Positions 1 through 9,140 of a DNA stretch of 64,000 nt are shown one piece after another. Below the pieces are notes generated by a model. It ran no database searches. It worked only from the letters and a program-made list of their open reading frames with translations, and was not told where the DNA came from. The DNA is taken from contig JAIUME010000001.1 of assembly GCA_022565695.1 (NCBI GenBank), positions 62,001-126,000 of the forward strand, given 5' to 3'. Numbering within the stretch: position 1 is the first letter of the stretch; every line of letters starts with the position of its first letter. The stretch is from Alcanivorax sp. (GTDB taxonomy: Bacteria > Pseudomonadota > Gammaproteobacteria > Pseudomonadales > Alcanivoracaceae). Made by a program: the position numbers and the translations under genes.

Positions 1-508
1 GGATGGCACCACCACGCCACGGATTGCCGAGCTCGCCGGGGTCAGCGTCGGGTCGCTGTATCAGTATTTCGAGGACAAGGAAGCGTTGATTGACGCGCTG
101 GTGGCCGATCGCGCGGCTGCCATCGCCCGAGGGCTACGACAACTGCCGGTGGATACCGCCGGCAATCTGCGCGATATGGTCAGCGGCGCCATCGGTTATG
201 GCTTCGCCCTGCTGCGCGCGGGCGATGGGCTTTATGTGGAATTGATCAAGAACTGGCATCGCATGCCCACGGACAAGGTGGCGGATGTGCTGCAACAGCA
301 TTTTCTCGAACTGGCCCGGGTGTGGTTCCTGCGCCACTATCGCGAGTACCCGATCGAGAACCTGCAGGTGCGGATCTTCATCATCGTCAACAGCACGTTG
401 TTCACCATGGTGCGGTTAATTGCTGACGATCATCCCCTGATTCCGCAGAAGGAGGTGGCTGAAGGCCTTACCGACATGATCGTCCAGTACCTTGCTGTGC
501 CGTCCTGA
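1..508 (+). CDS. TetR/AcrR family transcriptional regulator, 5' part missing
   Basis: The frame is open from base 2, so the gene starts before the window. The visible 168 residues begin inside a TetR helix-turn-helix: a recognition helix reading VSVGSLYQYFEDKEAL, the usual form of this fold. The rest is an all-helical ligand-binding domain with no motif that names the ligand. It converges on the DUF6285 gene 30 bases beyond its stop. The target operon is probably upstream, outside the window. The family assignment is secure; the regulated pathway is unknown. Confidence 0.85.
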   Translation, partial: DGTTTPRIAELAGVSVGSLYQYFEDKEALIDALVADRAAAIARGLRQLPVDTAGNLRDMVSGAIGYGFALLRAGDGLYVELIKNWHRMPTDKVADVLQQHFLELARVWFLRHYREYPIENLQVRIFIIVNSTLFTMVRLIADDHPLIPQKEVAEGLTDMIVQYLAVPS

Positions 509-537
509 TCCGGGCACAGCAGGGTGCTATCATTTTT
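490..537 (+). terminator. probable rho-independent terminator of the TetR gene
   Basis: An 11-bp stem is formed by 491-501 and 513-523 (one G-T pair), enclosing the TetR stop codon in its loop, and a run of five T follows at 533-537. The T run lies about 9 bases from the stem, so the signal is imperfect. It would separate the two convergent genes. Confidence 0.45.
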
Positions 538-921
538 CTAGCTCTCCTGAGACAGCCCTTCCTGAGAGAGATAGCGCGGCGCGCTTTCACTGACCCGTTG
601 CGCGGTCAGCCGCCACAACATGCGTTGCAGTGCTGCGTCTTCGTCCACGCCACCGGCACGGATTAACCGGGCGAAACTGCGTGACATTTCCTCGTGGCTG
701 CCGTCTTCATCCAGCAGCACCTGAAGGGCTTCATACTCCACATCCTCCGCCGCGTCTCCCGCTTGCAACTGACGGCGCGCAATGCCGAGGGCATTCAGTG
801 CCATGCGCAGTGCATAGTGCTGGCGTGAGTGCTTGTCCGCCGGCAATGCTGGCAGTATTTCTTCGCGCAATACTGTCGCCACGGTATCGAGCAGGTCGGC
901 GCCATCGGGTTTGATGCGCAT
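538..921 (-). CDS. DUF6285-type small protein, partner of the APH kinase (LvaB-like)
   Basis: Small acidic helical protein of 127 residues. The start is the ATG at 921 with an AGGGAG ribosome site just upstream; a longer open frame to 1137 runs over the kinase gene and is not coding. The N-terminal half resembles DUF6285 proteins (MRIKPDGADLLDTV, then a conserved HYALRMALNAL helix). DUF6285 genes are regularly found next to APH-like phosphotransferases and acyl-CoA dehydrogenases. In the levulinate pathway the small protein LvaB is needed by the kinase LvaA; the same role is inferred here. It is the last gene of the four-gene leftward operon, 50 bases after the kinase stop. Confidence 0.7.
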   Translation of the reverse strand: MRIKPDGADLLDTVATVLREEILPALPADKHSRQHYALRMALNALGIARRQLQAGDAAEDVEYEALQVLLDEDGSHEEMSRSFARLIRAGGVDEDAALQRMLWRLTAQRVSESAPRYLSQEGLSQES

Positions 922-971
922 GGTCAGACTCCCTGTAAAATGGACAGGCTGAGAAAAAGGACAGGACCGCC

Positions 972-1982
972 TCAGCGGTCCGGCTTGAGGCCTGTCATGG
1001 CAAGAATGTGCAGCTCCAACTCCGGAACGATGTGCGCGGTCAGCGCCAGTTCCAGCGAAGGCTCTTGCCCGGAAATATGTCGCTCGCCCTGCTTGATGGC
1101 GATCATCGCCCAGCGTGCGTGGGCAAACACTTCCCAATAATAGATTTCTTCAGCAGTCACCTGTCGGCCGCTGACTTCCCGGTAACCATCAAACAGTGCC
1201 TCCCGCGAGCCCAGACCACCTGCGGCCAGTGCGTCATCCAGCTGTCCGAAGCGCCAGCAGCGTGCGCAGAACCAGCCGAGGTCTTCCAACGGTTGCGACC
1301 AGGCAGTGAACTCCCAGTCCAGTACCGCAGTGAGGCCTTGTTCGTTGACCATATAATTGCCGGTGCGGAAATCCCGATGCACCAGACACAGGGGCTCCTG
1401 TGGGGGCAGATGGGTCTCCAGCCAGCGCAGCCCCCATTCAAGTCCGGGGAACGCGCTGTGGTATTGATCCAGAAAATCGCGGCTCTCCTGCACAAACAAC
1501 AACGCCGGATGCACCGCTGGCGGCGTCAGAAATGCCAGGTCATCCCGCGGCGGCCTGATGCTGTGGATACGCGCCATTTCCCGACCCACCTGCCGCACCA
1601 GTGCCTCGCGGTCTGCGCCCAGAGTCTTGTCACGCACCAGCTTGTGCCCCGCTGCGGTACCCGCTGCCCGACGCATGATAAAGAAATCCCGCCCCAGTAC
1701 GGCGGCATCGCCCTGCCATAGCGGGCCCGGCACCGTCACACCGACGGCATAGGCTGCCTTGAGCAAGGCGAATTCCTGCGTGCGGCTGAGACTGTCACCC
1801 ACTGCCGACGGTGCGTCGCAGCGGATTACCGCCTCAATCAACTCGTCGCCGCACTGGATATCCGCAGCCCAGTTCTCCTGAATGGCGCCACCGGAAAGCG
1901 CTTTCACGGCACCGATGGTGACCTGCTCGCCTGTTTTGCCCGCGAGCCAGTGTTCCAGACGTGCAATGTCTTCCGGGCTCAT
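972..1982 (-). CDS. APH-family phosphotransferase, putative hydroxyacyl-CoA kinase (LvaA/ACAD10-11 type)
   Basis: 336-residue protein with an aminoglycoside-phosphotransferase (protein-kinase-like) fold. The catalytic loop HRDFRTGN lies near residue 202 and the metal-binding DWEF near residue 222. The chosen start overlaps the acyl-CoA dehydrogenase stop as ATGA; a GTG nine bases upstream is also open. This kinase type, when coupled to an acyl-CoA dehydrogenase, phosphorylates 4-hydroxyacyl-CoAs rather than antibiotics (bacterial LvaA; the N-terminal domain of human ACAD10/11). The phosphate would then be eliminated by the downstream dehydrogenase-like enzyme. The substrate chain length cannot be read from sequence. 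An antibiotic-resistance role is unlikely given the operon. Confidence 0.85.
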   Translation of the reverse strand: MSPEDIARLEHWLAGKTGEQVTIGAVKALSGGAIQENWAADIQCGDELIEAVIRCDAPSAVGDSLSRTQEFALLKAAYAVGVTVPGPLWQGDAAVLGRDFFIMRRAAGTAAGHKLVRDKTLGADREALVRQVGREMARIHSIRPPRDDLAFLTPPAVHPALLFVQESRDFLDQYHSAFPGLEWGLRWLETHLPPQEPLCLVHRDFRTGNYMVNEQGLTAVLDWEFTAWSQPLEDLGWFCARCWRFGQLDDALAAGGLGSREALFDGYREVSGRQVTAEEIYYWEVFAHARWAMIAIKQGERHISGQEPSLELALTAHIVPELELHILAMTGLKPDR

Positions 1983-3178
1983 ACACCCCACCGGAAAAAG
2001 TCATTTTTTTCTTTCAGGTACGCGCGGGACAACACCATCTTGTGGATTTCGCTGGCACCGTCCACCAGCCGCGCCTGGCGCGCATAACGATAAATCCATT
2101 CCAGCAGCGTATCCTTGGAATAGCCCCGGGCGCCGCACAACTGAATCGCCGTGTCGGCGGCTTTATGCAGCGTGTCAGCCACATGGATCTTGGCCATGGA
2201 AATCTCGCTGCGGGCAAAATCACCCTGATCCAGCTTCCAGGCAGCCTGCATGGTCAGCAGTCGGCCGATATGAATATCCTTGGCGACATCGCCCAGCATC
2301 CATTGCACGCCTTCATGCTGTGCCAGCGTGGTGCCGAAACTCATGCGGTTTTCCACATAGCCACCGGCGATTTCCATACAACGCTTGGCCAACCCGAGCC
2401 AGCGCATGCAATGCGTCAGCCGCGCCGTGCCAAGACGAATCTGTGTCACCTTGAGGCCGTCGCCCACTTCCAGAAGACGGTTCTCGTCGGGAATGACCAG
2501 GCCATCAAAGCGCAGCTCACAATGGCCGCCGTGCTCTTCCGGTCCCATGATGCCGATGCGCCGCACGATCTCCCAACCGGGCTGGTCTGCGTCGAACAGG
2601 AACGCAGTGAGTCCCTTGCGCGGGTCATCACTGGTCTTGGCCAGCAGCACGAAATGCTGCGCGCCTTCGGCACCGGTGATAAACCATTTGCGGCCATGGA
2701 TGACCCAGTTGTCGCCCTGCTTCTCCGCGCGGGTATAGGTCAGCGACGGGTCAGACCCGCAGCCGCCATCCGGCTCTGTCATGGCAAACGCAGAACGCAC
2801 CTTGCCGTCGATGATGGGCTGCAGCCAGCGTGTTTTCTGTTCCGGGCTCAGCAGCTTGTTGAGCACGATCATGTTGCCGTCGTCCGGCGGCGCGCAATTG
2901 AACGCCAGCGGGCCAAAGGGGGAACGCGCGGCTTCTTCATACAACGCCGCCATGCCCACAACACCCACATCCAGGCCGCCGAGCTGTTTCGGCATCTGGA
3001 AAGCCCAGAGCCCCGCTGCCCGCGCCTTCTCGCGCATGGCTGCAACAACCTCGTCGCGCAGGTTTTCATGGGCATCGTAATTACCGCTGTCGAGTTCCAG
3101 CGGCATGACATGTTCATCAACAAAATCACGCACCTGCAGGCGCAGGGCTTCGATATGGTCCGGCAGCGTAAAATCCAT
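1979..3178 (-). CDS. acyl-CoA dehydrogenase family protein (LvaC/ACAD11-like)
   Basis: 399-residue flavoprotein with the full three-domain acyl-CoA dehydrogenase architecture. It has the FAD-binding FAMTEPDGG near residue 131, the WFITGA strand near 165 and the C-terminal helical bundle with an RLVDGASEIHK motif. It lies between an SDR and an APH kinase and is translationally coupled to the kinase by an ATGA overlap. In the lva pathway the corresponding enzyme converts the 4-phosphoacyl-CoA to an enoyl-CoA; ordinary alpha,beta-dehydrogenation is the alternative. FAD cofactor is known of the family; the actual reaction here is inferred from context. Confidence 0.88.
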   Translation of the reverse strand: MDFTLPDHIEALRLQVRDFVDEHVMPLELDSGNYDAHENLRDEVVAAMREKARAAGLWAFQMPKQLGGLDVGVVGMAALYEEAARSPFGPLAFNCAPPDDGNMIVLNKLLSPEQKTRWLQPIIDGKVRSAFAMTEPDGGCGSDPSLTYTRAEKQGDNWVIHGRKWFITGAEGAQHFVLLAKTSDDPRKGLTAFLFDADQPGWEIVRRIGIMGPEEHGGHCELRFDGLVIPDENRLLEVGDGLKVTQIRLGTARLTHCMRWLGLAKRCMEIAGGYVENRMSFGTTLAQHEGVQWMLGDVAKDIHIGRLLTMQAAWKLDQGDFARSEISMAKIHVADTLHKAADTAIQLCGARGYSKDTLLEWIYRYARQARLVDGASEIHKMVLSRAYLKEKNDFFRWGV

Positions 3179-3198
3179 AATAGTATTCGCCTTGCAGA

Positions 3199-3954
3199 TT
3201 ACAGGGTGGAACAGAGATGGGCGCCGTCTACCGGCACCACTGCGCCACTCATATAGCTGGATGCGTCAGAGGCCAGCAGCAACAACGGGCCGCTCATCTC
3301 CGGCATGTCGCCGACACGGTGGAAGGGGATTCGCTTGATCTGTTTCTTGCCGTGCTCGGTGTGCAGCCAGTCGCGATTGATCTCGGTTTCAAAATAGCCC
3401 GGGCAGATGGCGTTACAGCGAATACCGTATCGCGCATAGTCCAGTGCAATGGAACGGGTCAGCTGCACCACGGCCGCTTTCGATGCGGTGTAGGCGCCCA
3501 GCTGCTGCCCGACGCGCAGGCCCAGCACGGAGGCGATATTGATGATATTGCCGCCGGTGCCCGCAGCCATCCAGCGCCGCATGGCCTGCTGGGCGACGGC
3601 CCAGACGCCCTTGAGGTTGGTGTCCAGCACCGCGTCCCAGTCATCCTCACTGATCTCATGGGTGGTGCTGACCCGGTTGATGCCAGCGTTATTGATCACC
3701 ACGTGGATCTCCGGCATGGCGGCAAAGGCCGCTTTGACGCTCTCGTAATCGGACACGTCCATCGGGACCACGGTTGCTTCACGACCCAGTGTCCGCACCG
3801 CCTCGGCGGTCTCCTCCAGCTTTTCCACCCGGCGGGCGGCCAATACCAGGTCGGCTCCGGCCTCCGCCAGAACACGGGCAAAATGTGCCCCGAAGCCACT
3901 GGATGCGCCGGTCACCAGCACACGTTTGCCGGTCATGGAAAAAATCGGGTTCAT
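3199..3954 (-). CDS. SDR family oxidoreductase (LvaD-like position)
   Basis: 251-residue classical short-chain dehydrogenase. TGASSGFG at residues 15-22 binds the nucleotide, NNAG is at 88-91 and the catalytic set is Ser142, Tyr155, Lys159. It is the first gene of the leftward SDR, acyl-CoA dehydrogenase, APH kinase, DUF6285 operon, with a 20-base gap to the next gene. By analogy with lvaD it would oxidise a 3-hydroxyacyl-CoA made after isomerisation of the hydroxyl group. The exact substrate is not determined. The arginine pair after the second strand (AARR) suits NADP but is not decisive. Confidence 0.85.
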   Translation of the reverse strand: MNPIFSMTGKRVLVTGASSGFGAHFARVLAEAGADLVLAARRVEKLEETAEAVRTLGREATVVPMDVSDYESVKAAFAAMPEIHVVINNAGINRVSTTHEISEDDWDAVLDTNLKGVWAVAQQAMRRWMAAGTGGNIINIASVLGLRVGQQLGAYTASKAAVVQLTRSIALDYARYGIRCNAICPGYFETEINRDWLHTEHGKKQIKRIPFHRVGDMPEMSGPLLLLASDASSYMSGAVVPVDGAHLCSTL

Positions 3955-4055
3955 GTGAATACCTCTCGCCGTGGGCAGGAACTGCAGCCAAAGAGACTAG
4001 ACAGTCAACGCGCCCGGCTCAAGGACGAAATCGCTCAGGAATAATGGGGAACACG

Positions 4056-5165
4056 TCACATACGGCGCTTGTCAGGGGGCTCAGTCGCGCCCCTGGGATG
4101 CTCCAGCTTCTTGCGGTAGTCCCGTGGACTGACGCCAGCCCAGCGGGAGAAAGCGCGGGAGAAGCTTGCCGCTTCATGGTAGCCCAGCTGATAGCCGACC
4201 TGGGATATGGACAGCCGCTCGCAGGACAGCAGGCGCTGGGCCCGCCCGTACAGCTCCGCATCCACCAGCTCACGGTAGCTGGCGCCCTCGTTCTGCAGAC
4301 GCCGCTTGAGCGTGCGTGGCGACACCCCCAGCCAGCCCGCAAACTGCTCCAGCCCCGGCAACGGCTGGCCGCTTTCGCAGCGCGCCAGATGATCGCGAAT
4401 ACGGCCGGTAATCCCGTCCCGCGAGCCATACAGCTGCATGTACTCCTGCTCACACTGCTCCCGGGCAGCGGCTTCCATGGCCGGATTGGACAGCGGTGGC
4501 TCACTGTGAAATACCGCCACATCCCCCTCCAGCGACCAGGACTGCGCATCAAATACCACCGGCGCGGGCAGCTCGTCCGCATACCTGCGAAAATAGGCAG
4601 GTTCCGGGCAAGCCATGTACAGCATCAAACCCGGCATGCGCCGACCACACATCTGCTCAAGAATGATCGCCAGGCCCACCAGCATCACCTCCATGACAAA
4701 GCTGGTCACGCCATGGCCGAGCTTTTCCTCACAGCGGATATGTACCGCCACGCGTTCATCATTCTGTTCAAAGCGCGCGCTCAGGAAGGGGGTTCGCAAT
4801 GCAATAAACCGAATCACCGCATCCAGCGCTGACAATACCGATGGGCTCGACAGGGCCAGCAAGCCGACTGATCCCATCAAGGTGACACGAAACGCCCGAG
4901 CGTAGGCCAGGCCCAGCCCCTGATCACCCACCGCGTCCACGGCACGCCGGGTCGCGGTATAGGCGGTCAGCATCGATACCTGGCTGTCTGGCTGACACAG
5001 GGCCACGCGGCTGGTGCCGAGCCCTCGCAGCAGGTCTGCATCGCGCAAACCGAGCTGGTGGCAGACATCGCACAGCAGCAACAGGTATACACCGGGGATG
5101 CCACCCCGATGCTGCAGCGCCTGTGCAGCGCCCTCCCTGCTCACCTTGCGTGATTGCGTTTCCAT
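4056..5165 (-). CDS. AraC family transcriptional regulator with arabinose-binding-like N-terminal domain
   Basis: 369-residue regulator. The N-terminal two thirds match the AraC-type arabinose-binding-like domain common in lipid and alcohol catabolism regulators (OruR/ArgR-like group). The last 100 residues hold two helix-turn-helix units ending in a SISQVGYQLGYHEAASFSRA segment. The ATG at 5165 follows AGGAG; a TTG 42 bases upstream is possible but has no good ribosome site. It lies upstream of the SDR-led operon on the same strand with about 100 bases between, and divergent from the secreted-protein cluster, so it could control either. The effector is unknown. Confidence 0.88.
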   Translation of the reverse strand: METQSRKVSREGAAQALQHRGGIPGVYLLLLCDVCHQLGLRDADLLRGLGTSRVALCQPDSQVSMLTAYTATRRAVDAVGDQGLGLAYARAFRVTLMGSVGLLALSSPSVLSALDAVIRFIALRTPFLSARFEQNDERVAVHIRCEEKLGHGVTSFVMEVMLVGLAIILEQMCGRRMPGLMLYMACPEPAYFRRYADELPAPVVFDAQSWSLEGDVAVFHSEPPLSNPAMEAAAREQCEQEYMQLYGSRDGITGRIRDHLARCESGQPLPGLEQFAGWLGVSPRTLKRRLQNEGASYRELVDAELYGRAQRLLSCERLSISQVGYQLGYHEAASFSRAFSRWAGVSPRDYRKKLEHPRGATEPPDKRRM

Positions 5166-5350
5166 TCTCCTGTCCCGTTCGCCTAATTTTTCGACCCGAG
5201 CCGACAAGACCGCGGTGCTGCCTGAAGGCCATTATGTTTTCAAGGCAACGCTTCCTCACACCATGAATACCACCTGTTCAACAGGGCGGGCAAGCTGTCT
5301 CCGACCGAACCACTAAAACACTATAAGTTCGGGATACAAAAATAATAATG

Positions 5351-7030
5351 ATGAATGCTGCTATCAGAAAAACATGCCGTAGAACCCTGTATGAGTTTAC
5401 AGGTGTTAGCTGTAATGCTGTGTTGCTCGCCGGAATGCTCCTTGCTACCGGCGTCGCCCACAGTAACAGCATCGGCATGACGCCGCTGAAAGACGATGAA
5501 ATGGCCGCCATCGACGGCACCGGCCTGACCTTTACCTGGGAAGATTTTCGCTGGCTGACCAACCCTACCAGCTATTTCGAGCAGGTAGGCTCCAACGCAG
5601 ATCCTGCAACTGACTGGCAGCGCGGCGACCTGCGCTGGTATGGCGTCAGCGTGTCGGGCACAGGGCCCGGTTTCGGCTGGACAGAAACCGGGGGCAACAT
5701 GAATGCCTGCAGCGGCCAGGGTGCAAATGGGCTGGGCTGCCCACGCGGCGGCCCCATCCCCCGTTTTGCCGCCCATGACAATCCTTACGTGCTGCGCGTT
5801 CAGGACTATGCCGGCGACGGCGGTGGTCCGACGCAGATCGGCAATGGCATCGTGACCTGGAGCGGCAATACCAGTGAAAGCCACACGGTACTTGAGCTTC
5901 TCGCTCCAACGCAGCAGGACGATTACCGGTTTGCCTTCTGGGGCGAGATCGAAGTAGGCAAGCACCCTGATACCTTGACCCATGCCGGCCTGCTCAAGAG
6001 CCAGACCCTGATTCAGGGCAGTGCCGCCGACAGCGCACTGCGATTGTTCCAGTTCACCGAACCCGGTAACGAAACCCTTGCCCTGATGTATCACAGTCAT
6101 CTTCAGGGTGATTTTCGTTTTAGCGTAAACCAGATCGGCAACACCTCCGATGCCCTTGGCGTGCCGGTAGATTTTTCCGCCAATGAAGGTCTGCACTTCC
6201 GAAATGTGGAGGCTTACATTCCGTTAGGCCAGCTGTTTTATCAGGCGCTGGTGCTGGATGTACCACGGGACGCCAACGGCAACTATGTGACCGACGGCAA
6301 TTTCATCCTGGAGATTCCGCGCCTGCCGGAAGAAAACCAGGCCGTGTGGACGCGCTTCTACAGTCATGCCGTGCCGGACAGCACCAATGCCGGGCATATA
6401 ACTGCCCGCGCTGCCTTACTTGCCAATACACCCGGCGCCACCCCGGGTATCGCTGTGCCAGACAACTATCATGTCACCCACGGCTACTCGCGCTGGGGCG
6501 ACTGGTTTCCCTGCCAGGGCGTCGGTTGTCCGAACCCACCCACCTCAATGCCTGCCGGCAGAAACGCCTACAATTACACGGACGACGGTATTTTCTTTCG
6601 CGCACGCGAGGGGCAGACATTCAATGCCTTTGCCTACCGACTCACTGCCGTGGACGTGCGCCCTGGCGCCTATAACTATTCCTGCCCGGGCCACATCGGC
6701 AGCGGATGCAGCGGCCTGCATGGTGCCGCGTATACGCCCGCAGGCAGCGGTCATGGACAGACTGGCCGCTATTACGTTGGTAATGCTTCGTGCACGCCTG
6801 GCACCACCGGTAACGCGCGCTTCAACTGCGGTTATGGCGGCGCATTCAGCATCTCTGCACCAATCACCAATGTCAGCCGGGTCAACCCGGCTTACTACTT
6901 CGGCCATGCTCCGGCTTCCGCCCATTCGCAACCCGTCATCCAGACCAACGTCGCCAATCTCGGAGACTCCCGCGCAGAAGGGCTGCTGATCAACTATGTG
7001 CGTTTCACCAGTTTCGGCGCCGATCTTTGA
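5351..7030 (+). CDS. secreted protein 1 of a four-gene cluster with a shared N-terminal signature
   Basis: About 559 residues; function not recognised. A signal peptide (hydrophobic segment NAVLLAGMLLATGVAHS) is followed at once by an acidic signature LKDDEMAAIDGTGLTFTWED. Versions of this signature recur after the signal peptides of the next three proteins and resemble the N-terminal motif of DUF6160-type envelope proteins (Fil-like). The remainder is rich in Gly, Asn, Thr and aromatic residues with several Cys pairs, typical of an extracellular beta-rich protein. Two adjacent ATGs (5348, 5351) are possible starts; the ribosome site is weak. It is the first gene of the cluster, 24 bases before the next start. 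Confidence 0.7.
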   Translation: MNAAIRKTCRRTLYEFTGVSCNAVLLAGMLLATGVAHSNSIGMTPLKDDEMAAIDGTGLTFTWEDFRWLTNPTSYFEQVGSNADPATDWQRGDLRWYGVSVSGTGPGFGWTETGGNMNACSGQGANGLGCPRGGPIPRFAAHDNPYVLRVQDYAGDGGGPTQIGNGIVTWSGNTSESHTVLELLAPTQQDDYRFAFWGEIEVGKHPDTLTHAGLLKSQTLIQGSAADSALRLFQFTEPGNETLALMYHSHLQGDFRFSVNQIGNTSDALGVPVDFSANEGLHFRNVEAYIPLGQLFYQALVLDVPRDANGNYVTDGNFILEIPRLPEENQAVWTRFYSHAVPDSTNAGHITARAALLANTPGATPGIAVPDNYHVTHGYSRWGDWFPCQGVGCPNPPTSMPAGRNAYNYTDDGIFFRAREGQTFNAFAYRLTAVDVRPGAYNYSCPGHIGSGCSGLHGAAYTPAGSGHGQTGRYYVGNASCTPGTTGNARFNCGYGGAFSISAPITNVSRVNPAYYFGHAPASAHSQPVIQTNVANLGDSRAEGLLINYVRFTSFGADL

Positions 7031-7054
7031 TAGAGAGCAAGAATGGAGAGCGCG

Positions 7055-7732
7055 ATGAATAAAAATATAAAGACGAAATTTATCATCATGCTGGCGGCCC
7101 TATCGCTTGCCATCACATCGTTAGCGCAGGCGTTGAATCTCGAGCCGCTGGATGACGATGACATGGCGGGCATCTCGGGGCGGGAAGGTGTTGGCGTGAA
7201 TTTTTCCTTTCTGATCAACGCCGAGCTGGCTTCTGATGGCCAGATCACCCCGATTGCCTGCCCGGGGGTCGGCACACACAGCAACGGCACACCAGACTGT
7301 CGACTTGCCCTGCAATTCAATGACATGTCTGATGAGGCCGGCCTCAAGGCCTGGCTGGTGCTCAAGGATTACCACGGCGCTTTTTCCATCAACGGGGTGC
7401 GATTCGATTCCGTACGCACCAGCGCCACGCCCTCATCACTGTGTGACGCCCAGTGCGCGGCGCGCTTTCCGGCGGGCTTCAGCCCCGACGACAAACCGGC
7501 ACTGCAATTGAGCTATGACCACAGCGACATGCAGCCCGGCGCTGCGCACTACGGCGACGTGCTGTTCTATTTCAGTGCGGCACGCATCACCGCCGAGTTC
7601 GGCGATACCGGTTACCTGCTGGACAACACCAGCGGTTCTGCTTTGGGCATTCGCATGGCCGATGGCCCGAATGCCATCAATGGCGCAGCACAGATGCGCT
7701 TCGACGGACAGCTGCAGATGTATGGATACTGA
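7055..7732 (+). CDS. secreted protein 2 of the four-gene cluster
   Basis: 225 residues. The start at 7055 follows GGAGAG; an in-frame ATG 12 bases upstream overlaps that ribosome site and is less likely. A signal peptide ends near SLAQA and is followed by the cluster signature LEPLDDDDMAGISGREGVGV. The mature part is beta-rich with two Cys pairs and ends in a short tail MRFDGQLQMYGY. No enzyme motif is visible. It is the smallest member and may be a subunit or anchor for the larger ones. The stop is two bases from the next start, so the pair is translationally coupled. Confidence 0.7.
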   Translation: MNKNIKTKFIIMLAALSLAITSLAQALNLEPLDDDDMAGISGREGVGVNFSFLINAELASDGQITPIACPGVGTHSNGTPDCRLALQFNDMSDEAGLKAWLVLKDYHGAFSINGVRFDSVRTSATPSSLCDAQCAARFPAGFSPDDKPALQLSYDHSDMQPGAAHYGDVLFYFSAARITAEFGDTGYLLDNTSGSALGIRMADGPNAINGAAQMRFDGQLQMYGY

Positions 7733-7733
7733 T

Positions 7734-9125
7734 ATGAAAAAGACAGCACATCTTATCGGCGGAGGCCCTTTCCCGGCTCTGATCATTGCCCTGTCGACAC
7801 TCATGGTGCCGACGGCCGCTACGGCATCAACGGTGCCGGCTGATCAGTCAGTCTCTGCAAGCACACTCATACCCCATGGATTAACGTCCGTCAGCGACCA
7901 GGATCTGGGTGACATCATGGCCCAGGGGCTCATCGTGACAGACAAGATCAGTGGCAGCGAACTTGCCGGCGCCAACATCTATTCCAGCCCATTCACGTTC
8001 TATCGCATGGGGCTGGACGGTCAGCTGGAGTTGAACATGAATATCAGCAAGCTACAGCTCGGCTGTGGCGGCATCAATGATCATCTCTCCGGCTATGCAG
8101 GGTGTGATATCGATATCGACTATGCCTCACTGATGGGGCGCTCCGGCACTGACATCGGTGACGCAATGAGTGCCTTCATACTGAAACGCCCCTACATCGA
8201 GCTGGCGATACGCAATGAGCATGACCCGGCGCTGCGCGAAGTGGTGGGCATAAAGATTGGCGCCCAGAGCGCCGATGGTGCAATCAGTGCCGGACGCGTC
8301 TACGACCAGGCCGGTCAGAATCAAGAGAACATTCTTCACGGCGCATGTAATCCGGCGGCGTCCACGGGGCCCGGTGTGGTGGGCTGCCATTCCGGCATCA
8401 ATTCAGTGAGTGGCTTTCTGGGCGCAGAAATGTCACTGACCATGGGTGTATCGGCCCAGGTCTGTCCCGGCTTGATCATCGGCAGCACCTGCATCGGCAT
8501 CCCCCTGCCACTCTCCGCCGTCGGCTGTATCGGTCGGACTGCCGCCGGCAACGACCTGTGCGGGGAAAGCCGCGACGATGCATTCTTCATTGATCTTGCC
8601 GGCACGCGAATGCAGGGGCTGGGGCTTCGTGCTGCGGAACTGTCTCTCACCGGCAGCGGCATCACAGCGGTGCTGGAATTGCTTGGGCTCAACGATGTCT
8701 CCGCGCAGTTGAATGCGGATCTGCGCCTGGTACATAAACTGACTTTCGAAGACACCGGGGATTTCTTCCTGTCATTCCAGCGGGAGCCGGTAGCCTATCC
8801 TCGCTACAGCAAGGTCACTCCCATCCAGGAGCTTCAGGCCAATGGCACTTATAGTGGCGCTAACGCCGCGTTTGACGCCTGCGCCGCCGGCGACTTCCAG
8901 ACACCGCGCTGCAACAGTGCCTATTCGGTGCCCGCCAACACCGGCTGGTGGCTCAATGCACCCTCCGTAAAACTCCTGGATGTCTATAACCCCAGCAACA
9001 ACCTGGGCATGCTGAGCATTGGCAATGCACTGTCCCTGCTGGGCGCTCCAGGCCACCTGATCGAGAACGCCGAGTTTGCCCTCGCGCCCGGGCGGAATTG
9101 CTATGGCTCCAGCGTGTTCTGCTGA
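7734..9125 (+). CDS. secreted protein 3 of the four-gene cluster
   Basis: 463 residues. The ATG at 7734 lies immediately after the preceding stop; the long open frame upstream of it only shadows the previous gene. A signal peptide (PALIIALSTLMVPTAATAS) precedes a degenerate cluster signature, LTSVSDQDLGDIMAQGLIV. The mature protein is beta-rich with several Cys pairs (LGCGG, CDID, CPGLI, CGES) and repeated statements of amphipathic strands. No recognised domain. The lack of an independent ribosome site suggests translation depends on the upstream gene. Confidence 0.68.
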   Translation: MKKTAHLIGGGPFPALIIALSTLMVPTAATASTVPADQSVSASTLIPHGLTSVSDQDLGDIMAQGLIVTDKISGSELAGANIYSSPFTFYRMGLDGQLELNMNISKLQLGCGGINDHLSGYAGCDIDIDYASLMGRSGTDIGDAMSAFILKRPYIELAIRNEHDPALREVVGIKIGAQSADGAISAGRVYDQAGQNQENILHGACNPAASTGPGVVGCHSGINSVSGFLGAEMSLTMGVSAQVCPGLIIGSTCIGIPLPLSAVGCIGRTAAGNDLCGESRDDAFFIDLAGTRMQGLGLRAAELSLTGSGITAVLELLGLNDVSAQLNADLRLVHKLTFEDTGDFFLSFQREPVAYPRYSKVTPIQELQANGTYSGANAAFDACAAGDFQTPRCNSAYSVPANTGWWLNAPSVKLLDVYNPSNNLGMLSIGNALSLLGAPGHLIENAEFALAPGRNCYGSSVFC

Positions 9126-9140
9126 GGAGATATCACTGTC

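Noticed and set aside
964-981. Perfect 7-bp hairpin GGACCGC/GCGGTCC at the kinase gene end
   Set aside because: No T run on either side; it overlaps the stop codon and transcription must continue into the DUF6285 gene.
538-1137. Longer 199-residue reading of the DUF6285 gene
   Set aside because: The extra N-terminus is an out-of-frame reading of the kinase gene end; the ATG at 921 has a ribosome site and fits the family start.
972-1982. Aminoglycoside resistance gene
   Set aside because: The APH fold is present but the operon with acyl-CoA dehydrogenase, SDR and DUF6285 points to acyl-CoA metabolism.
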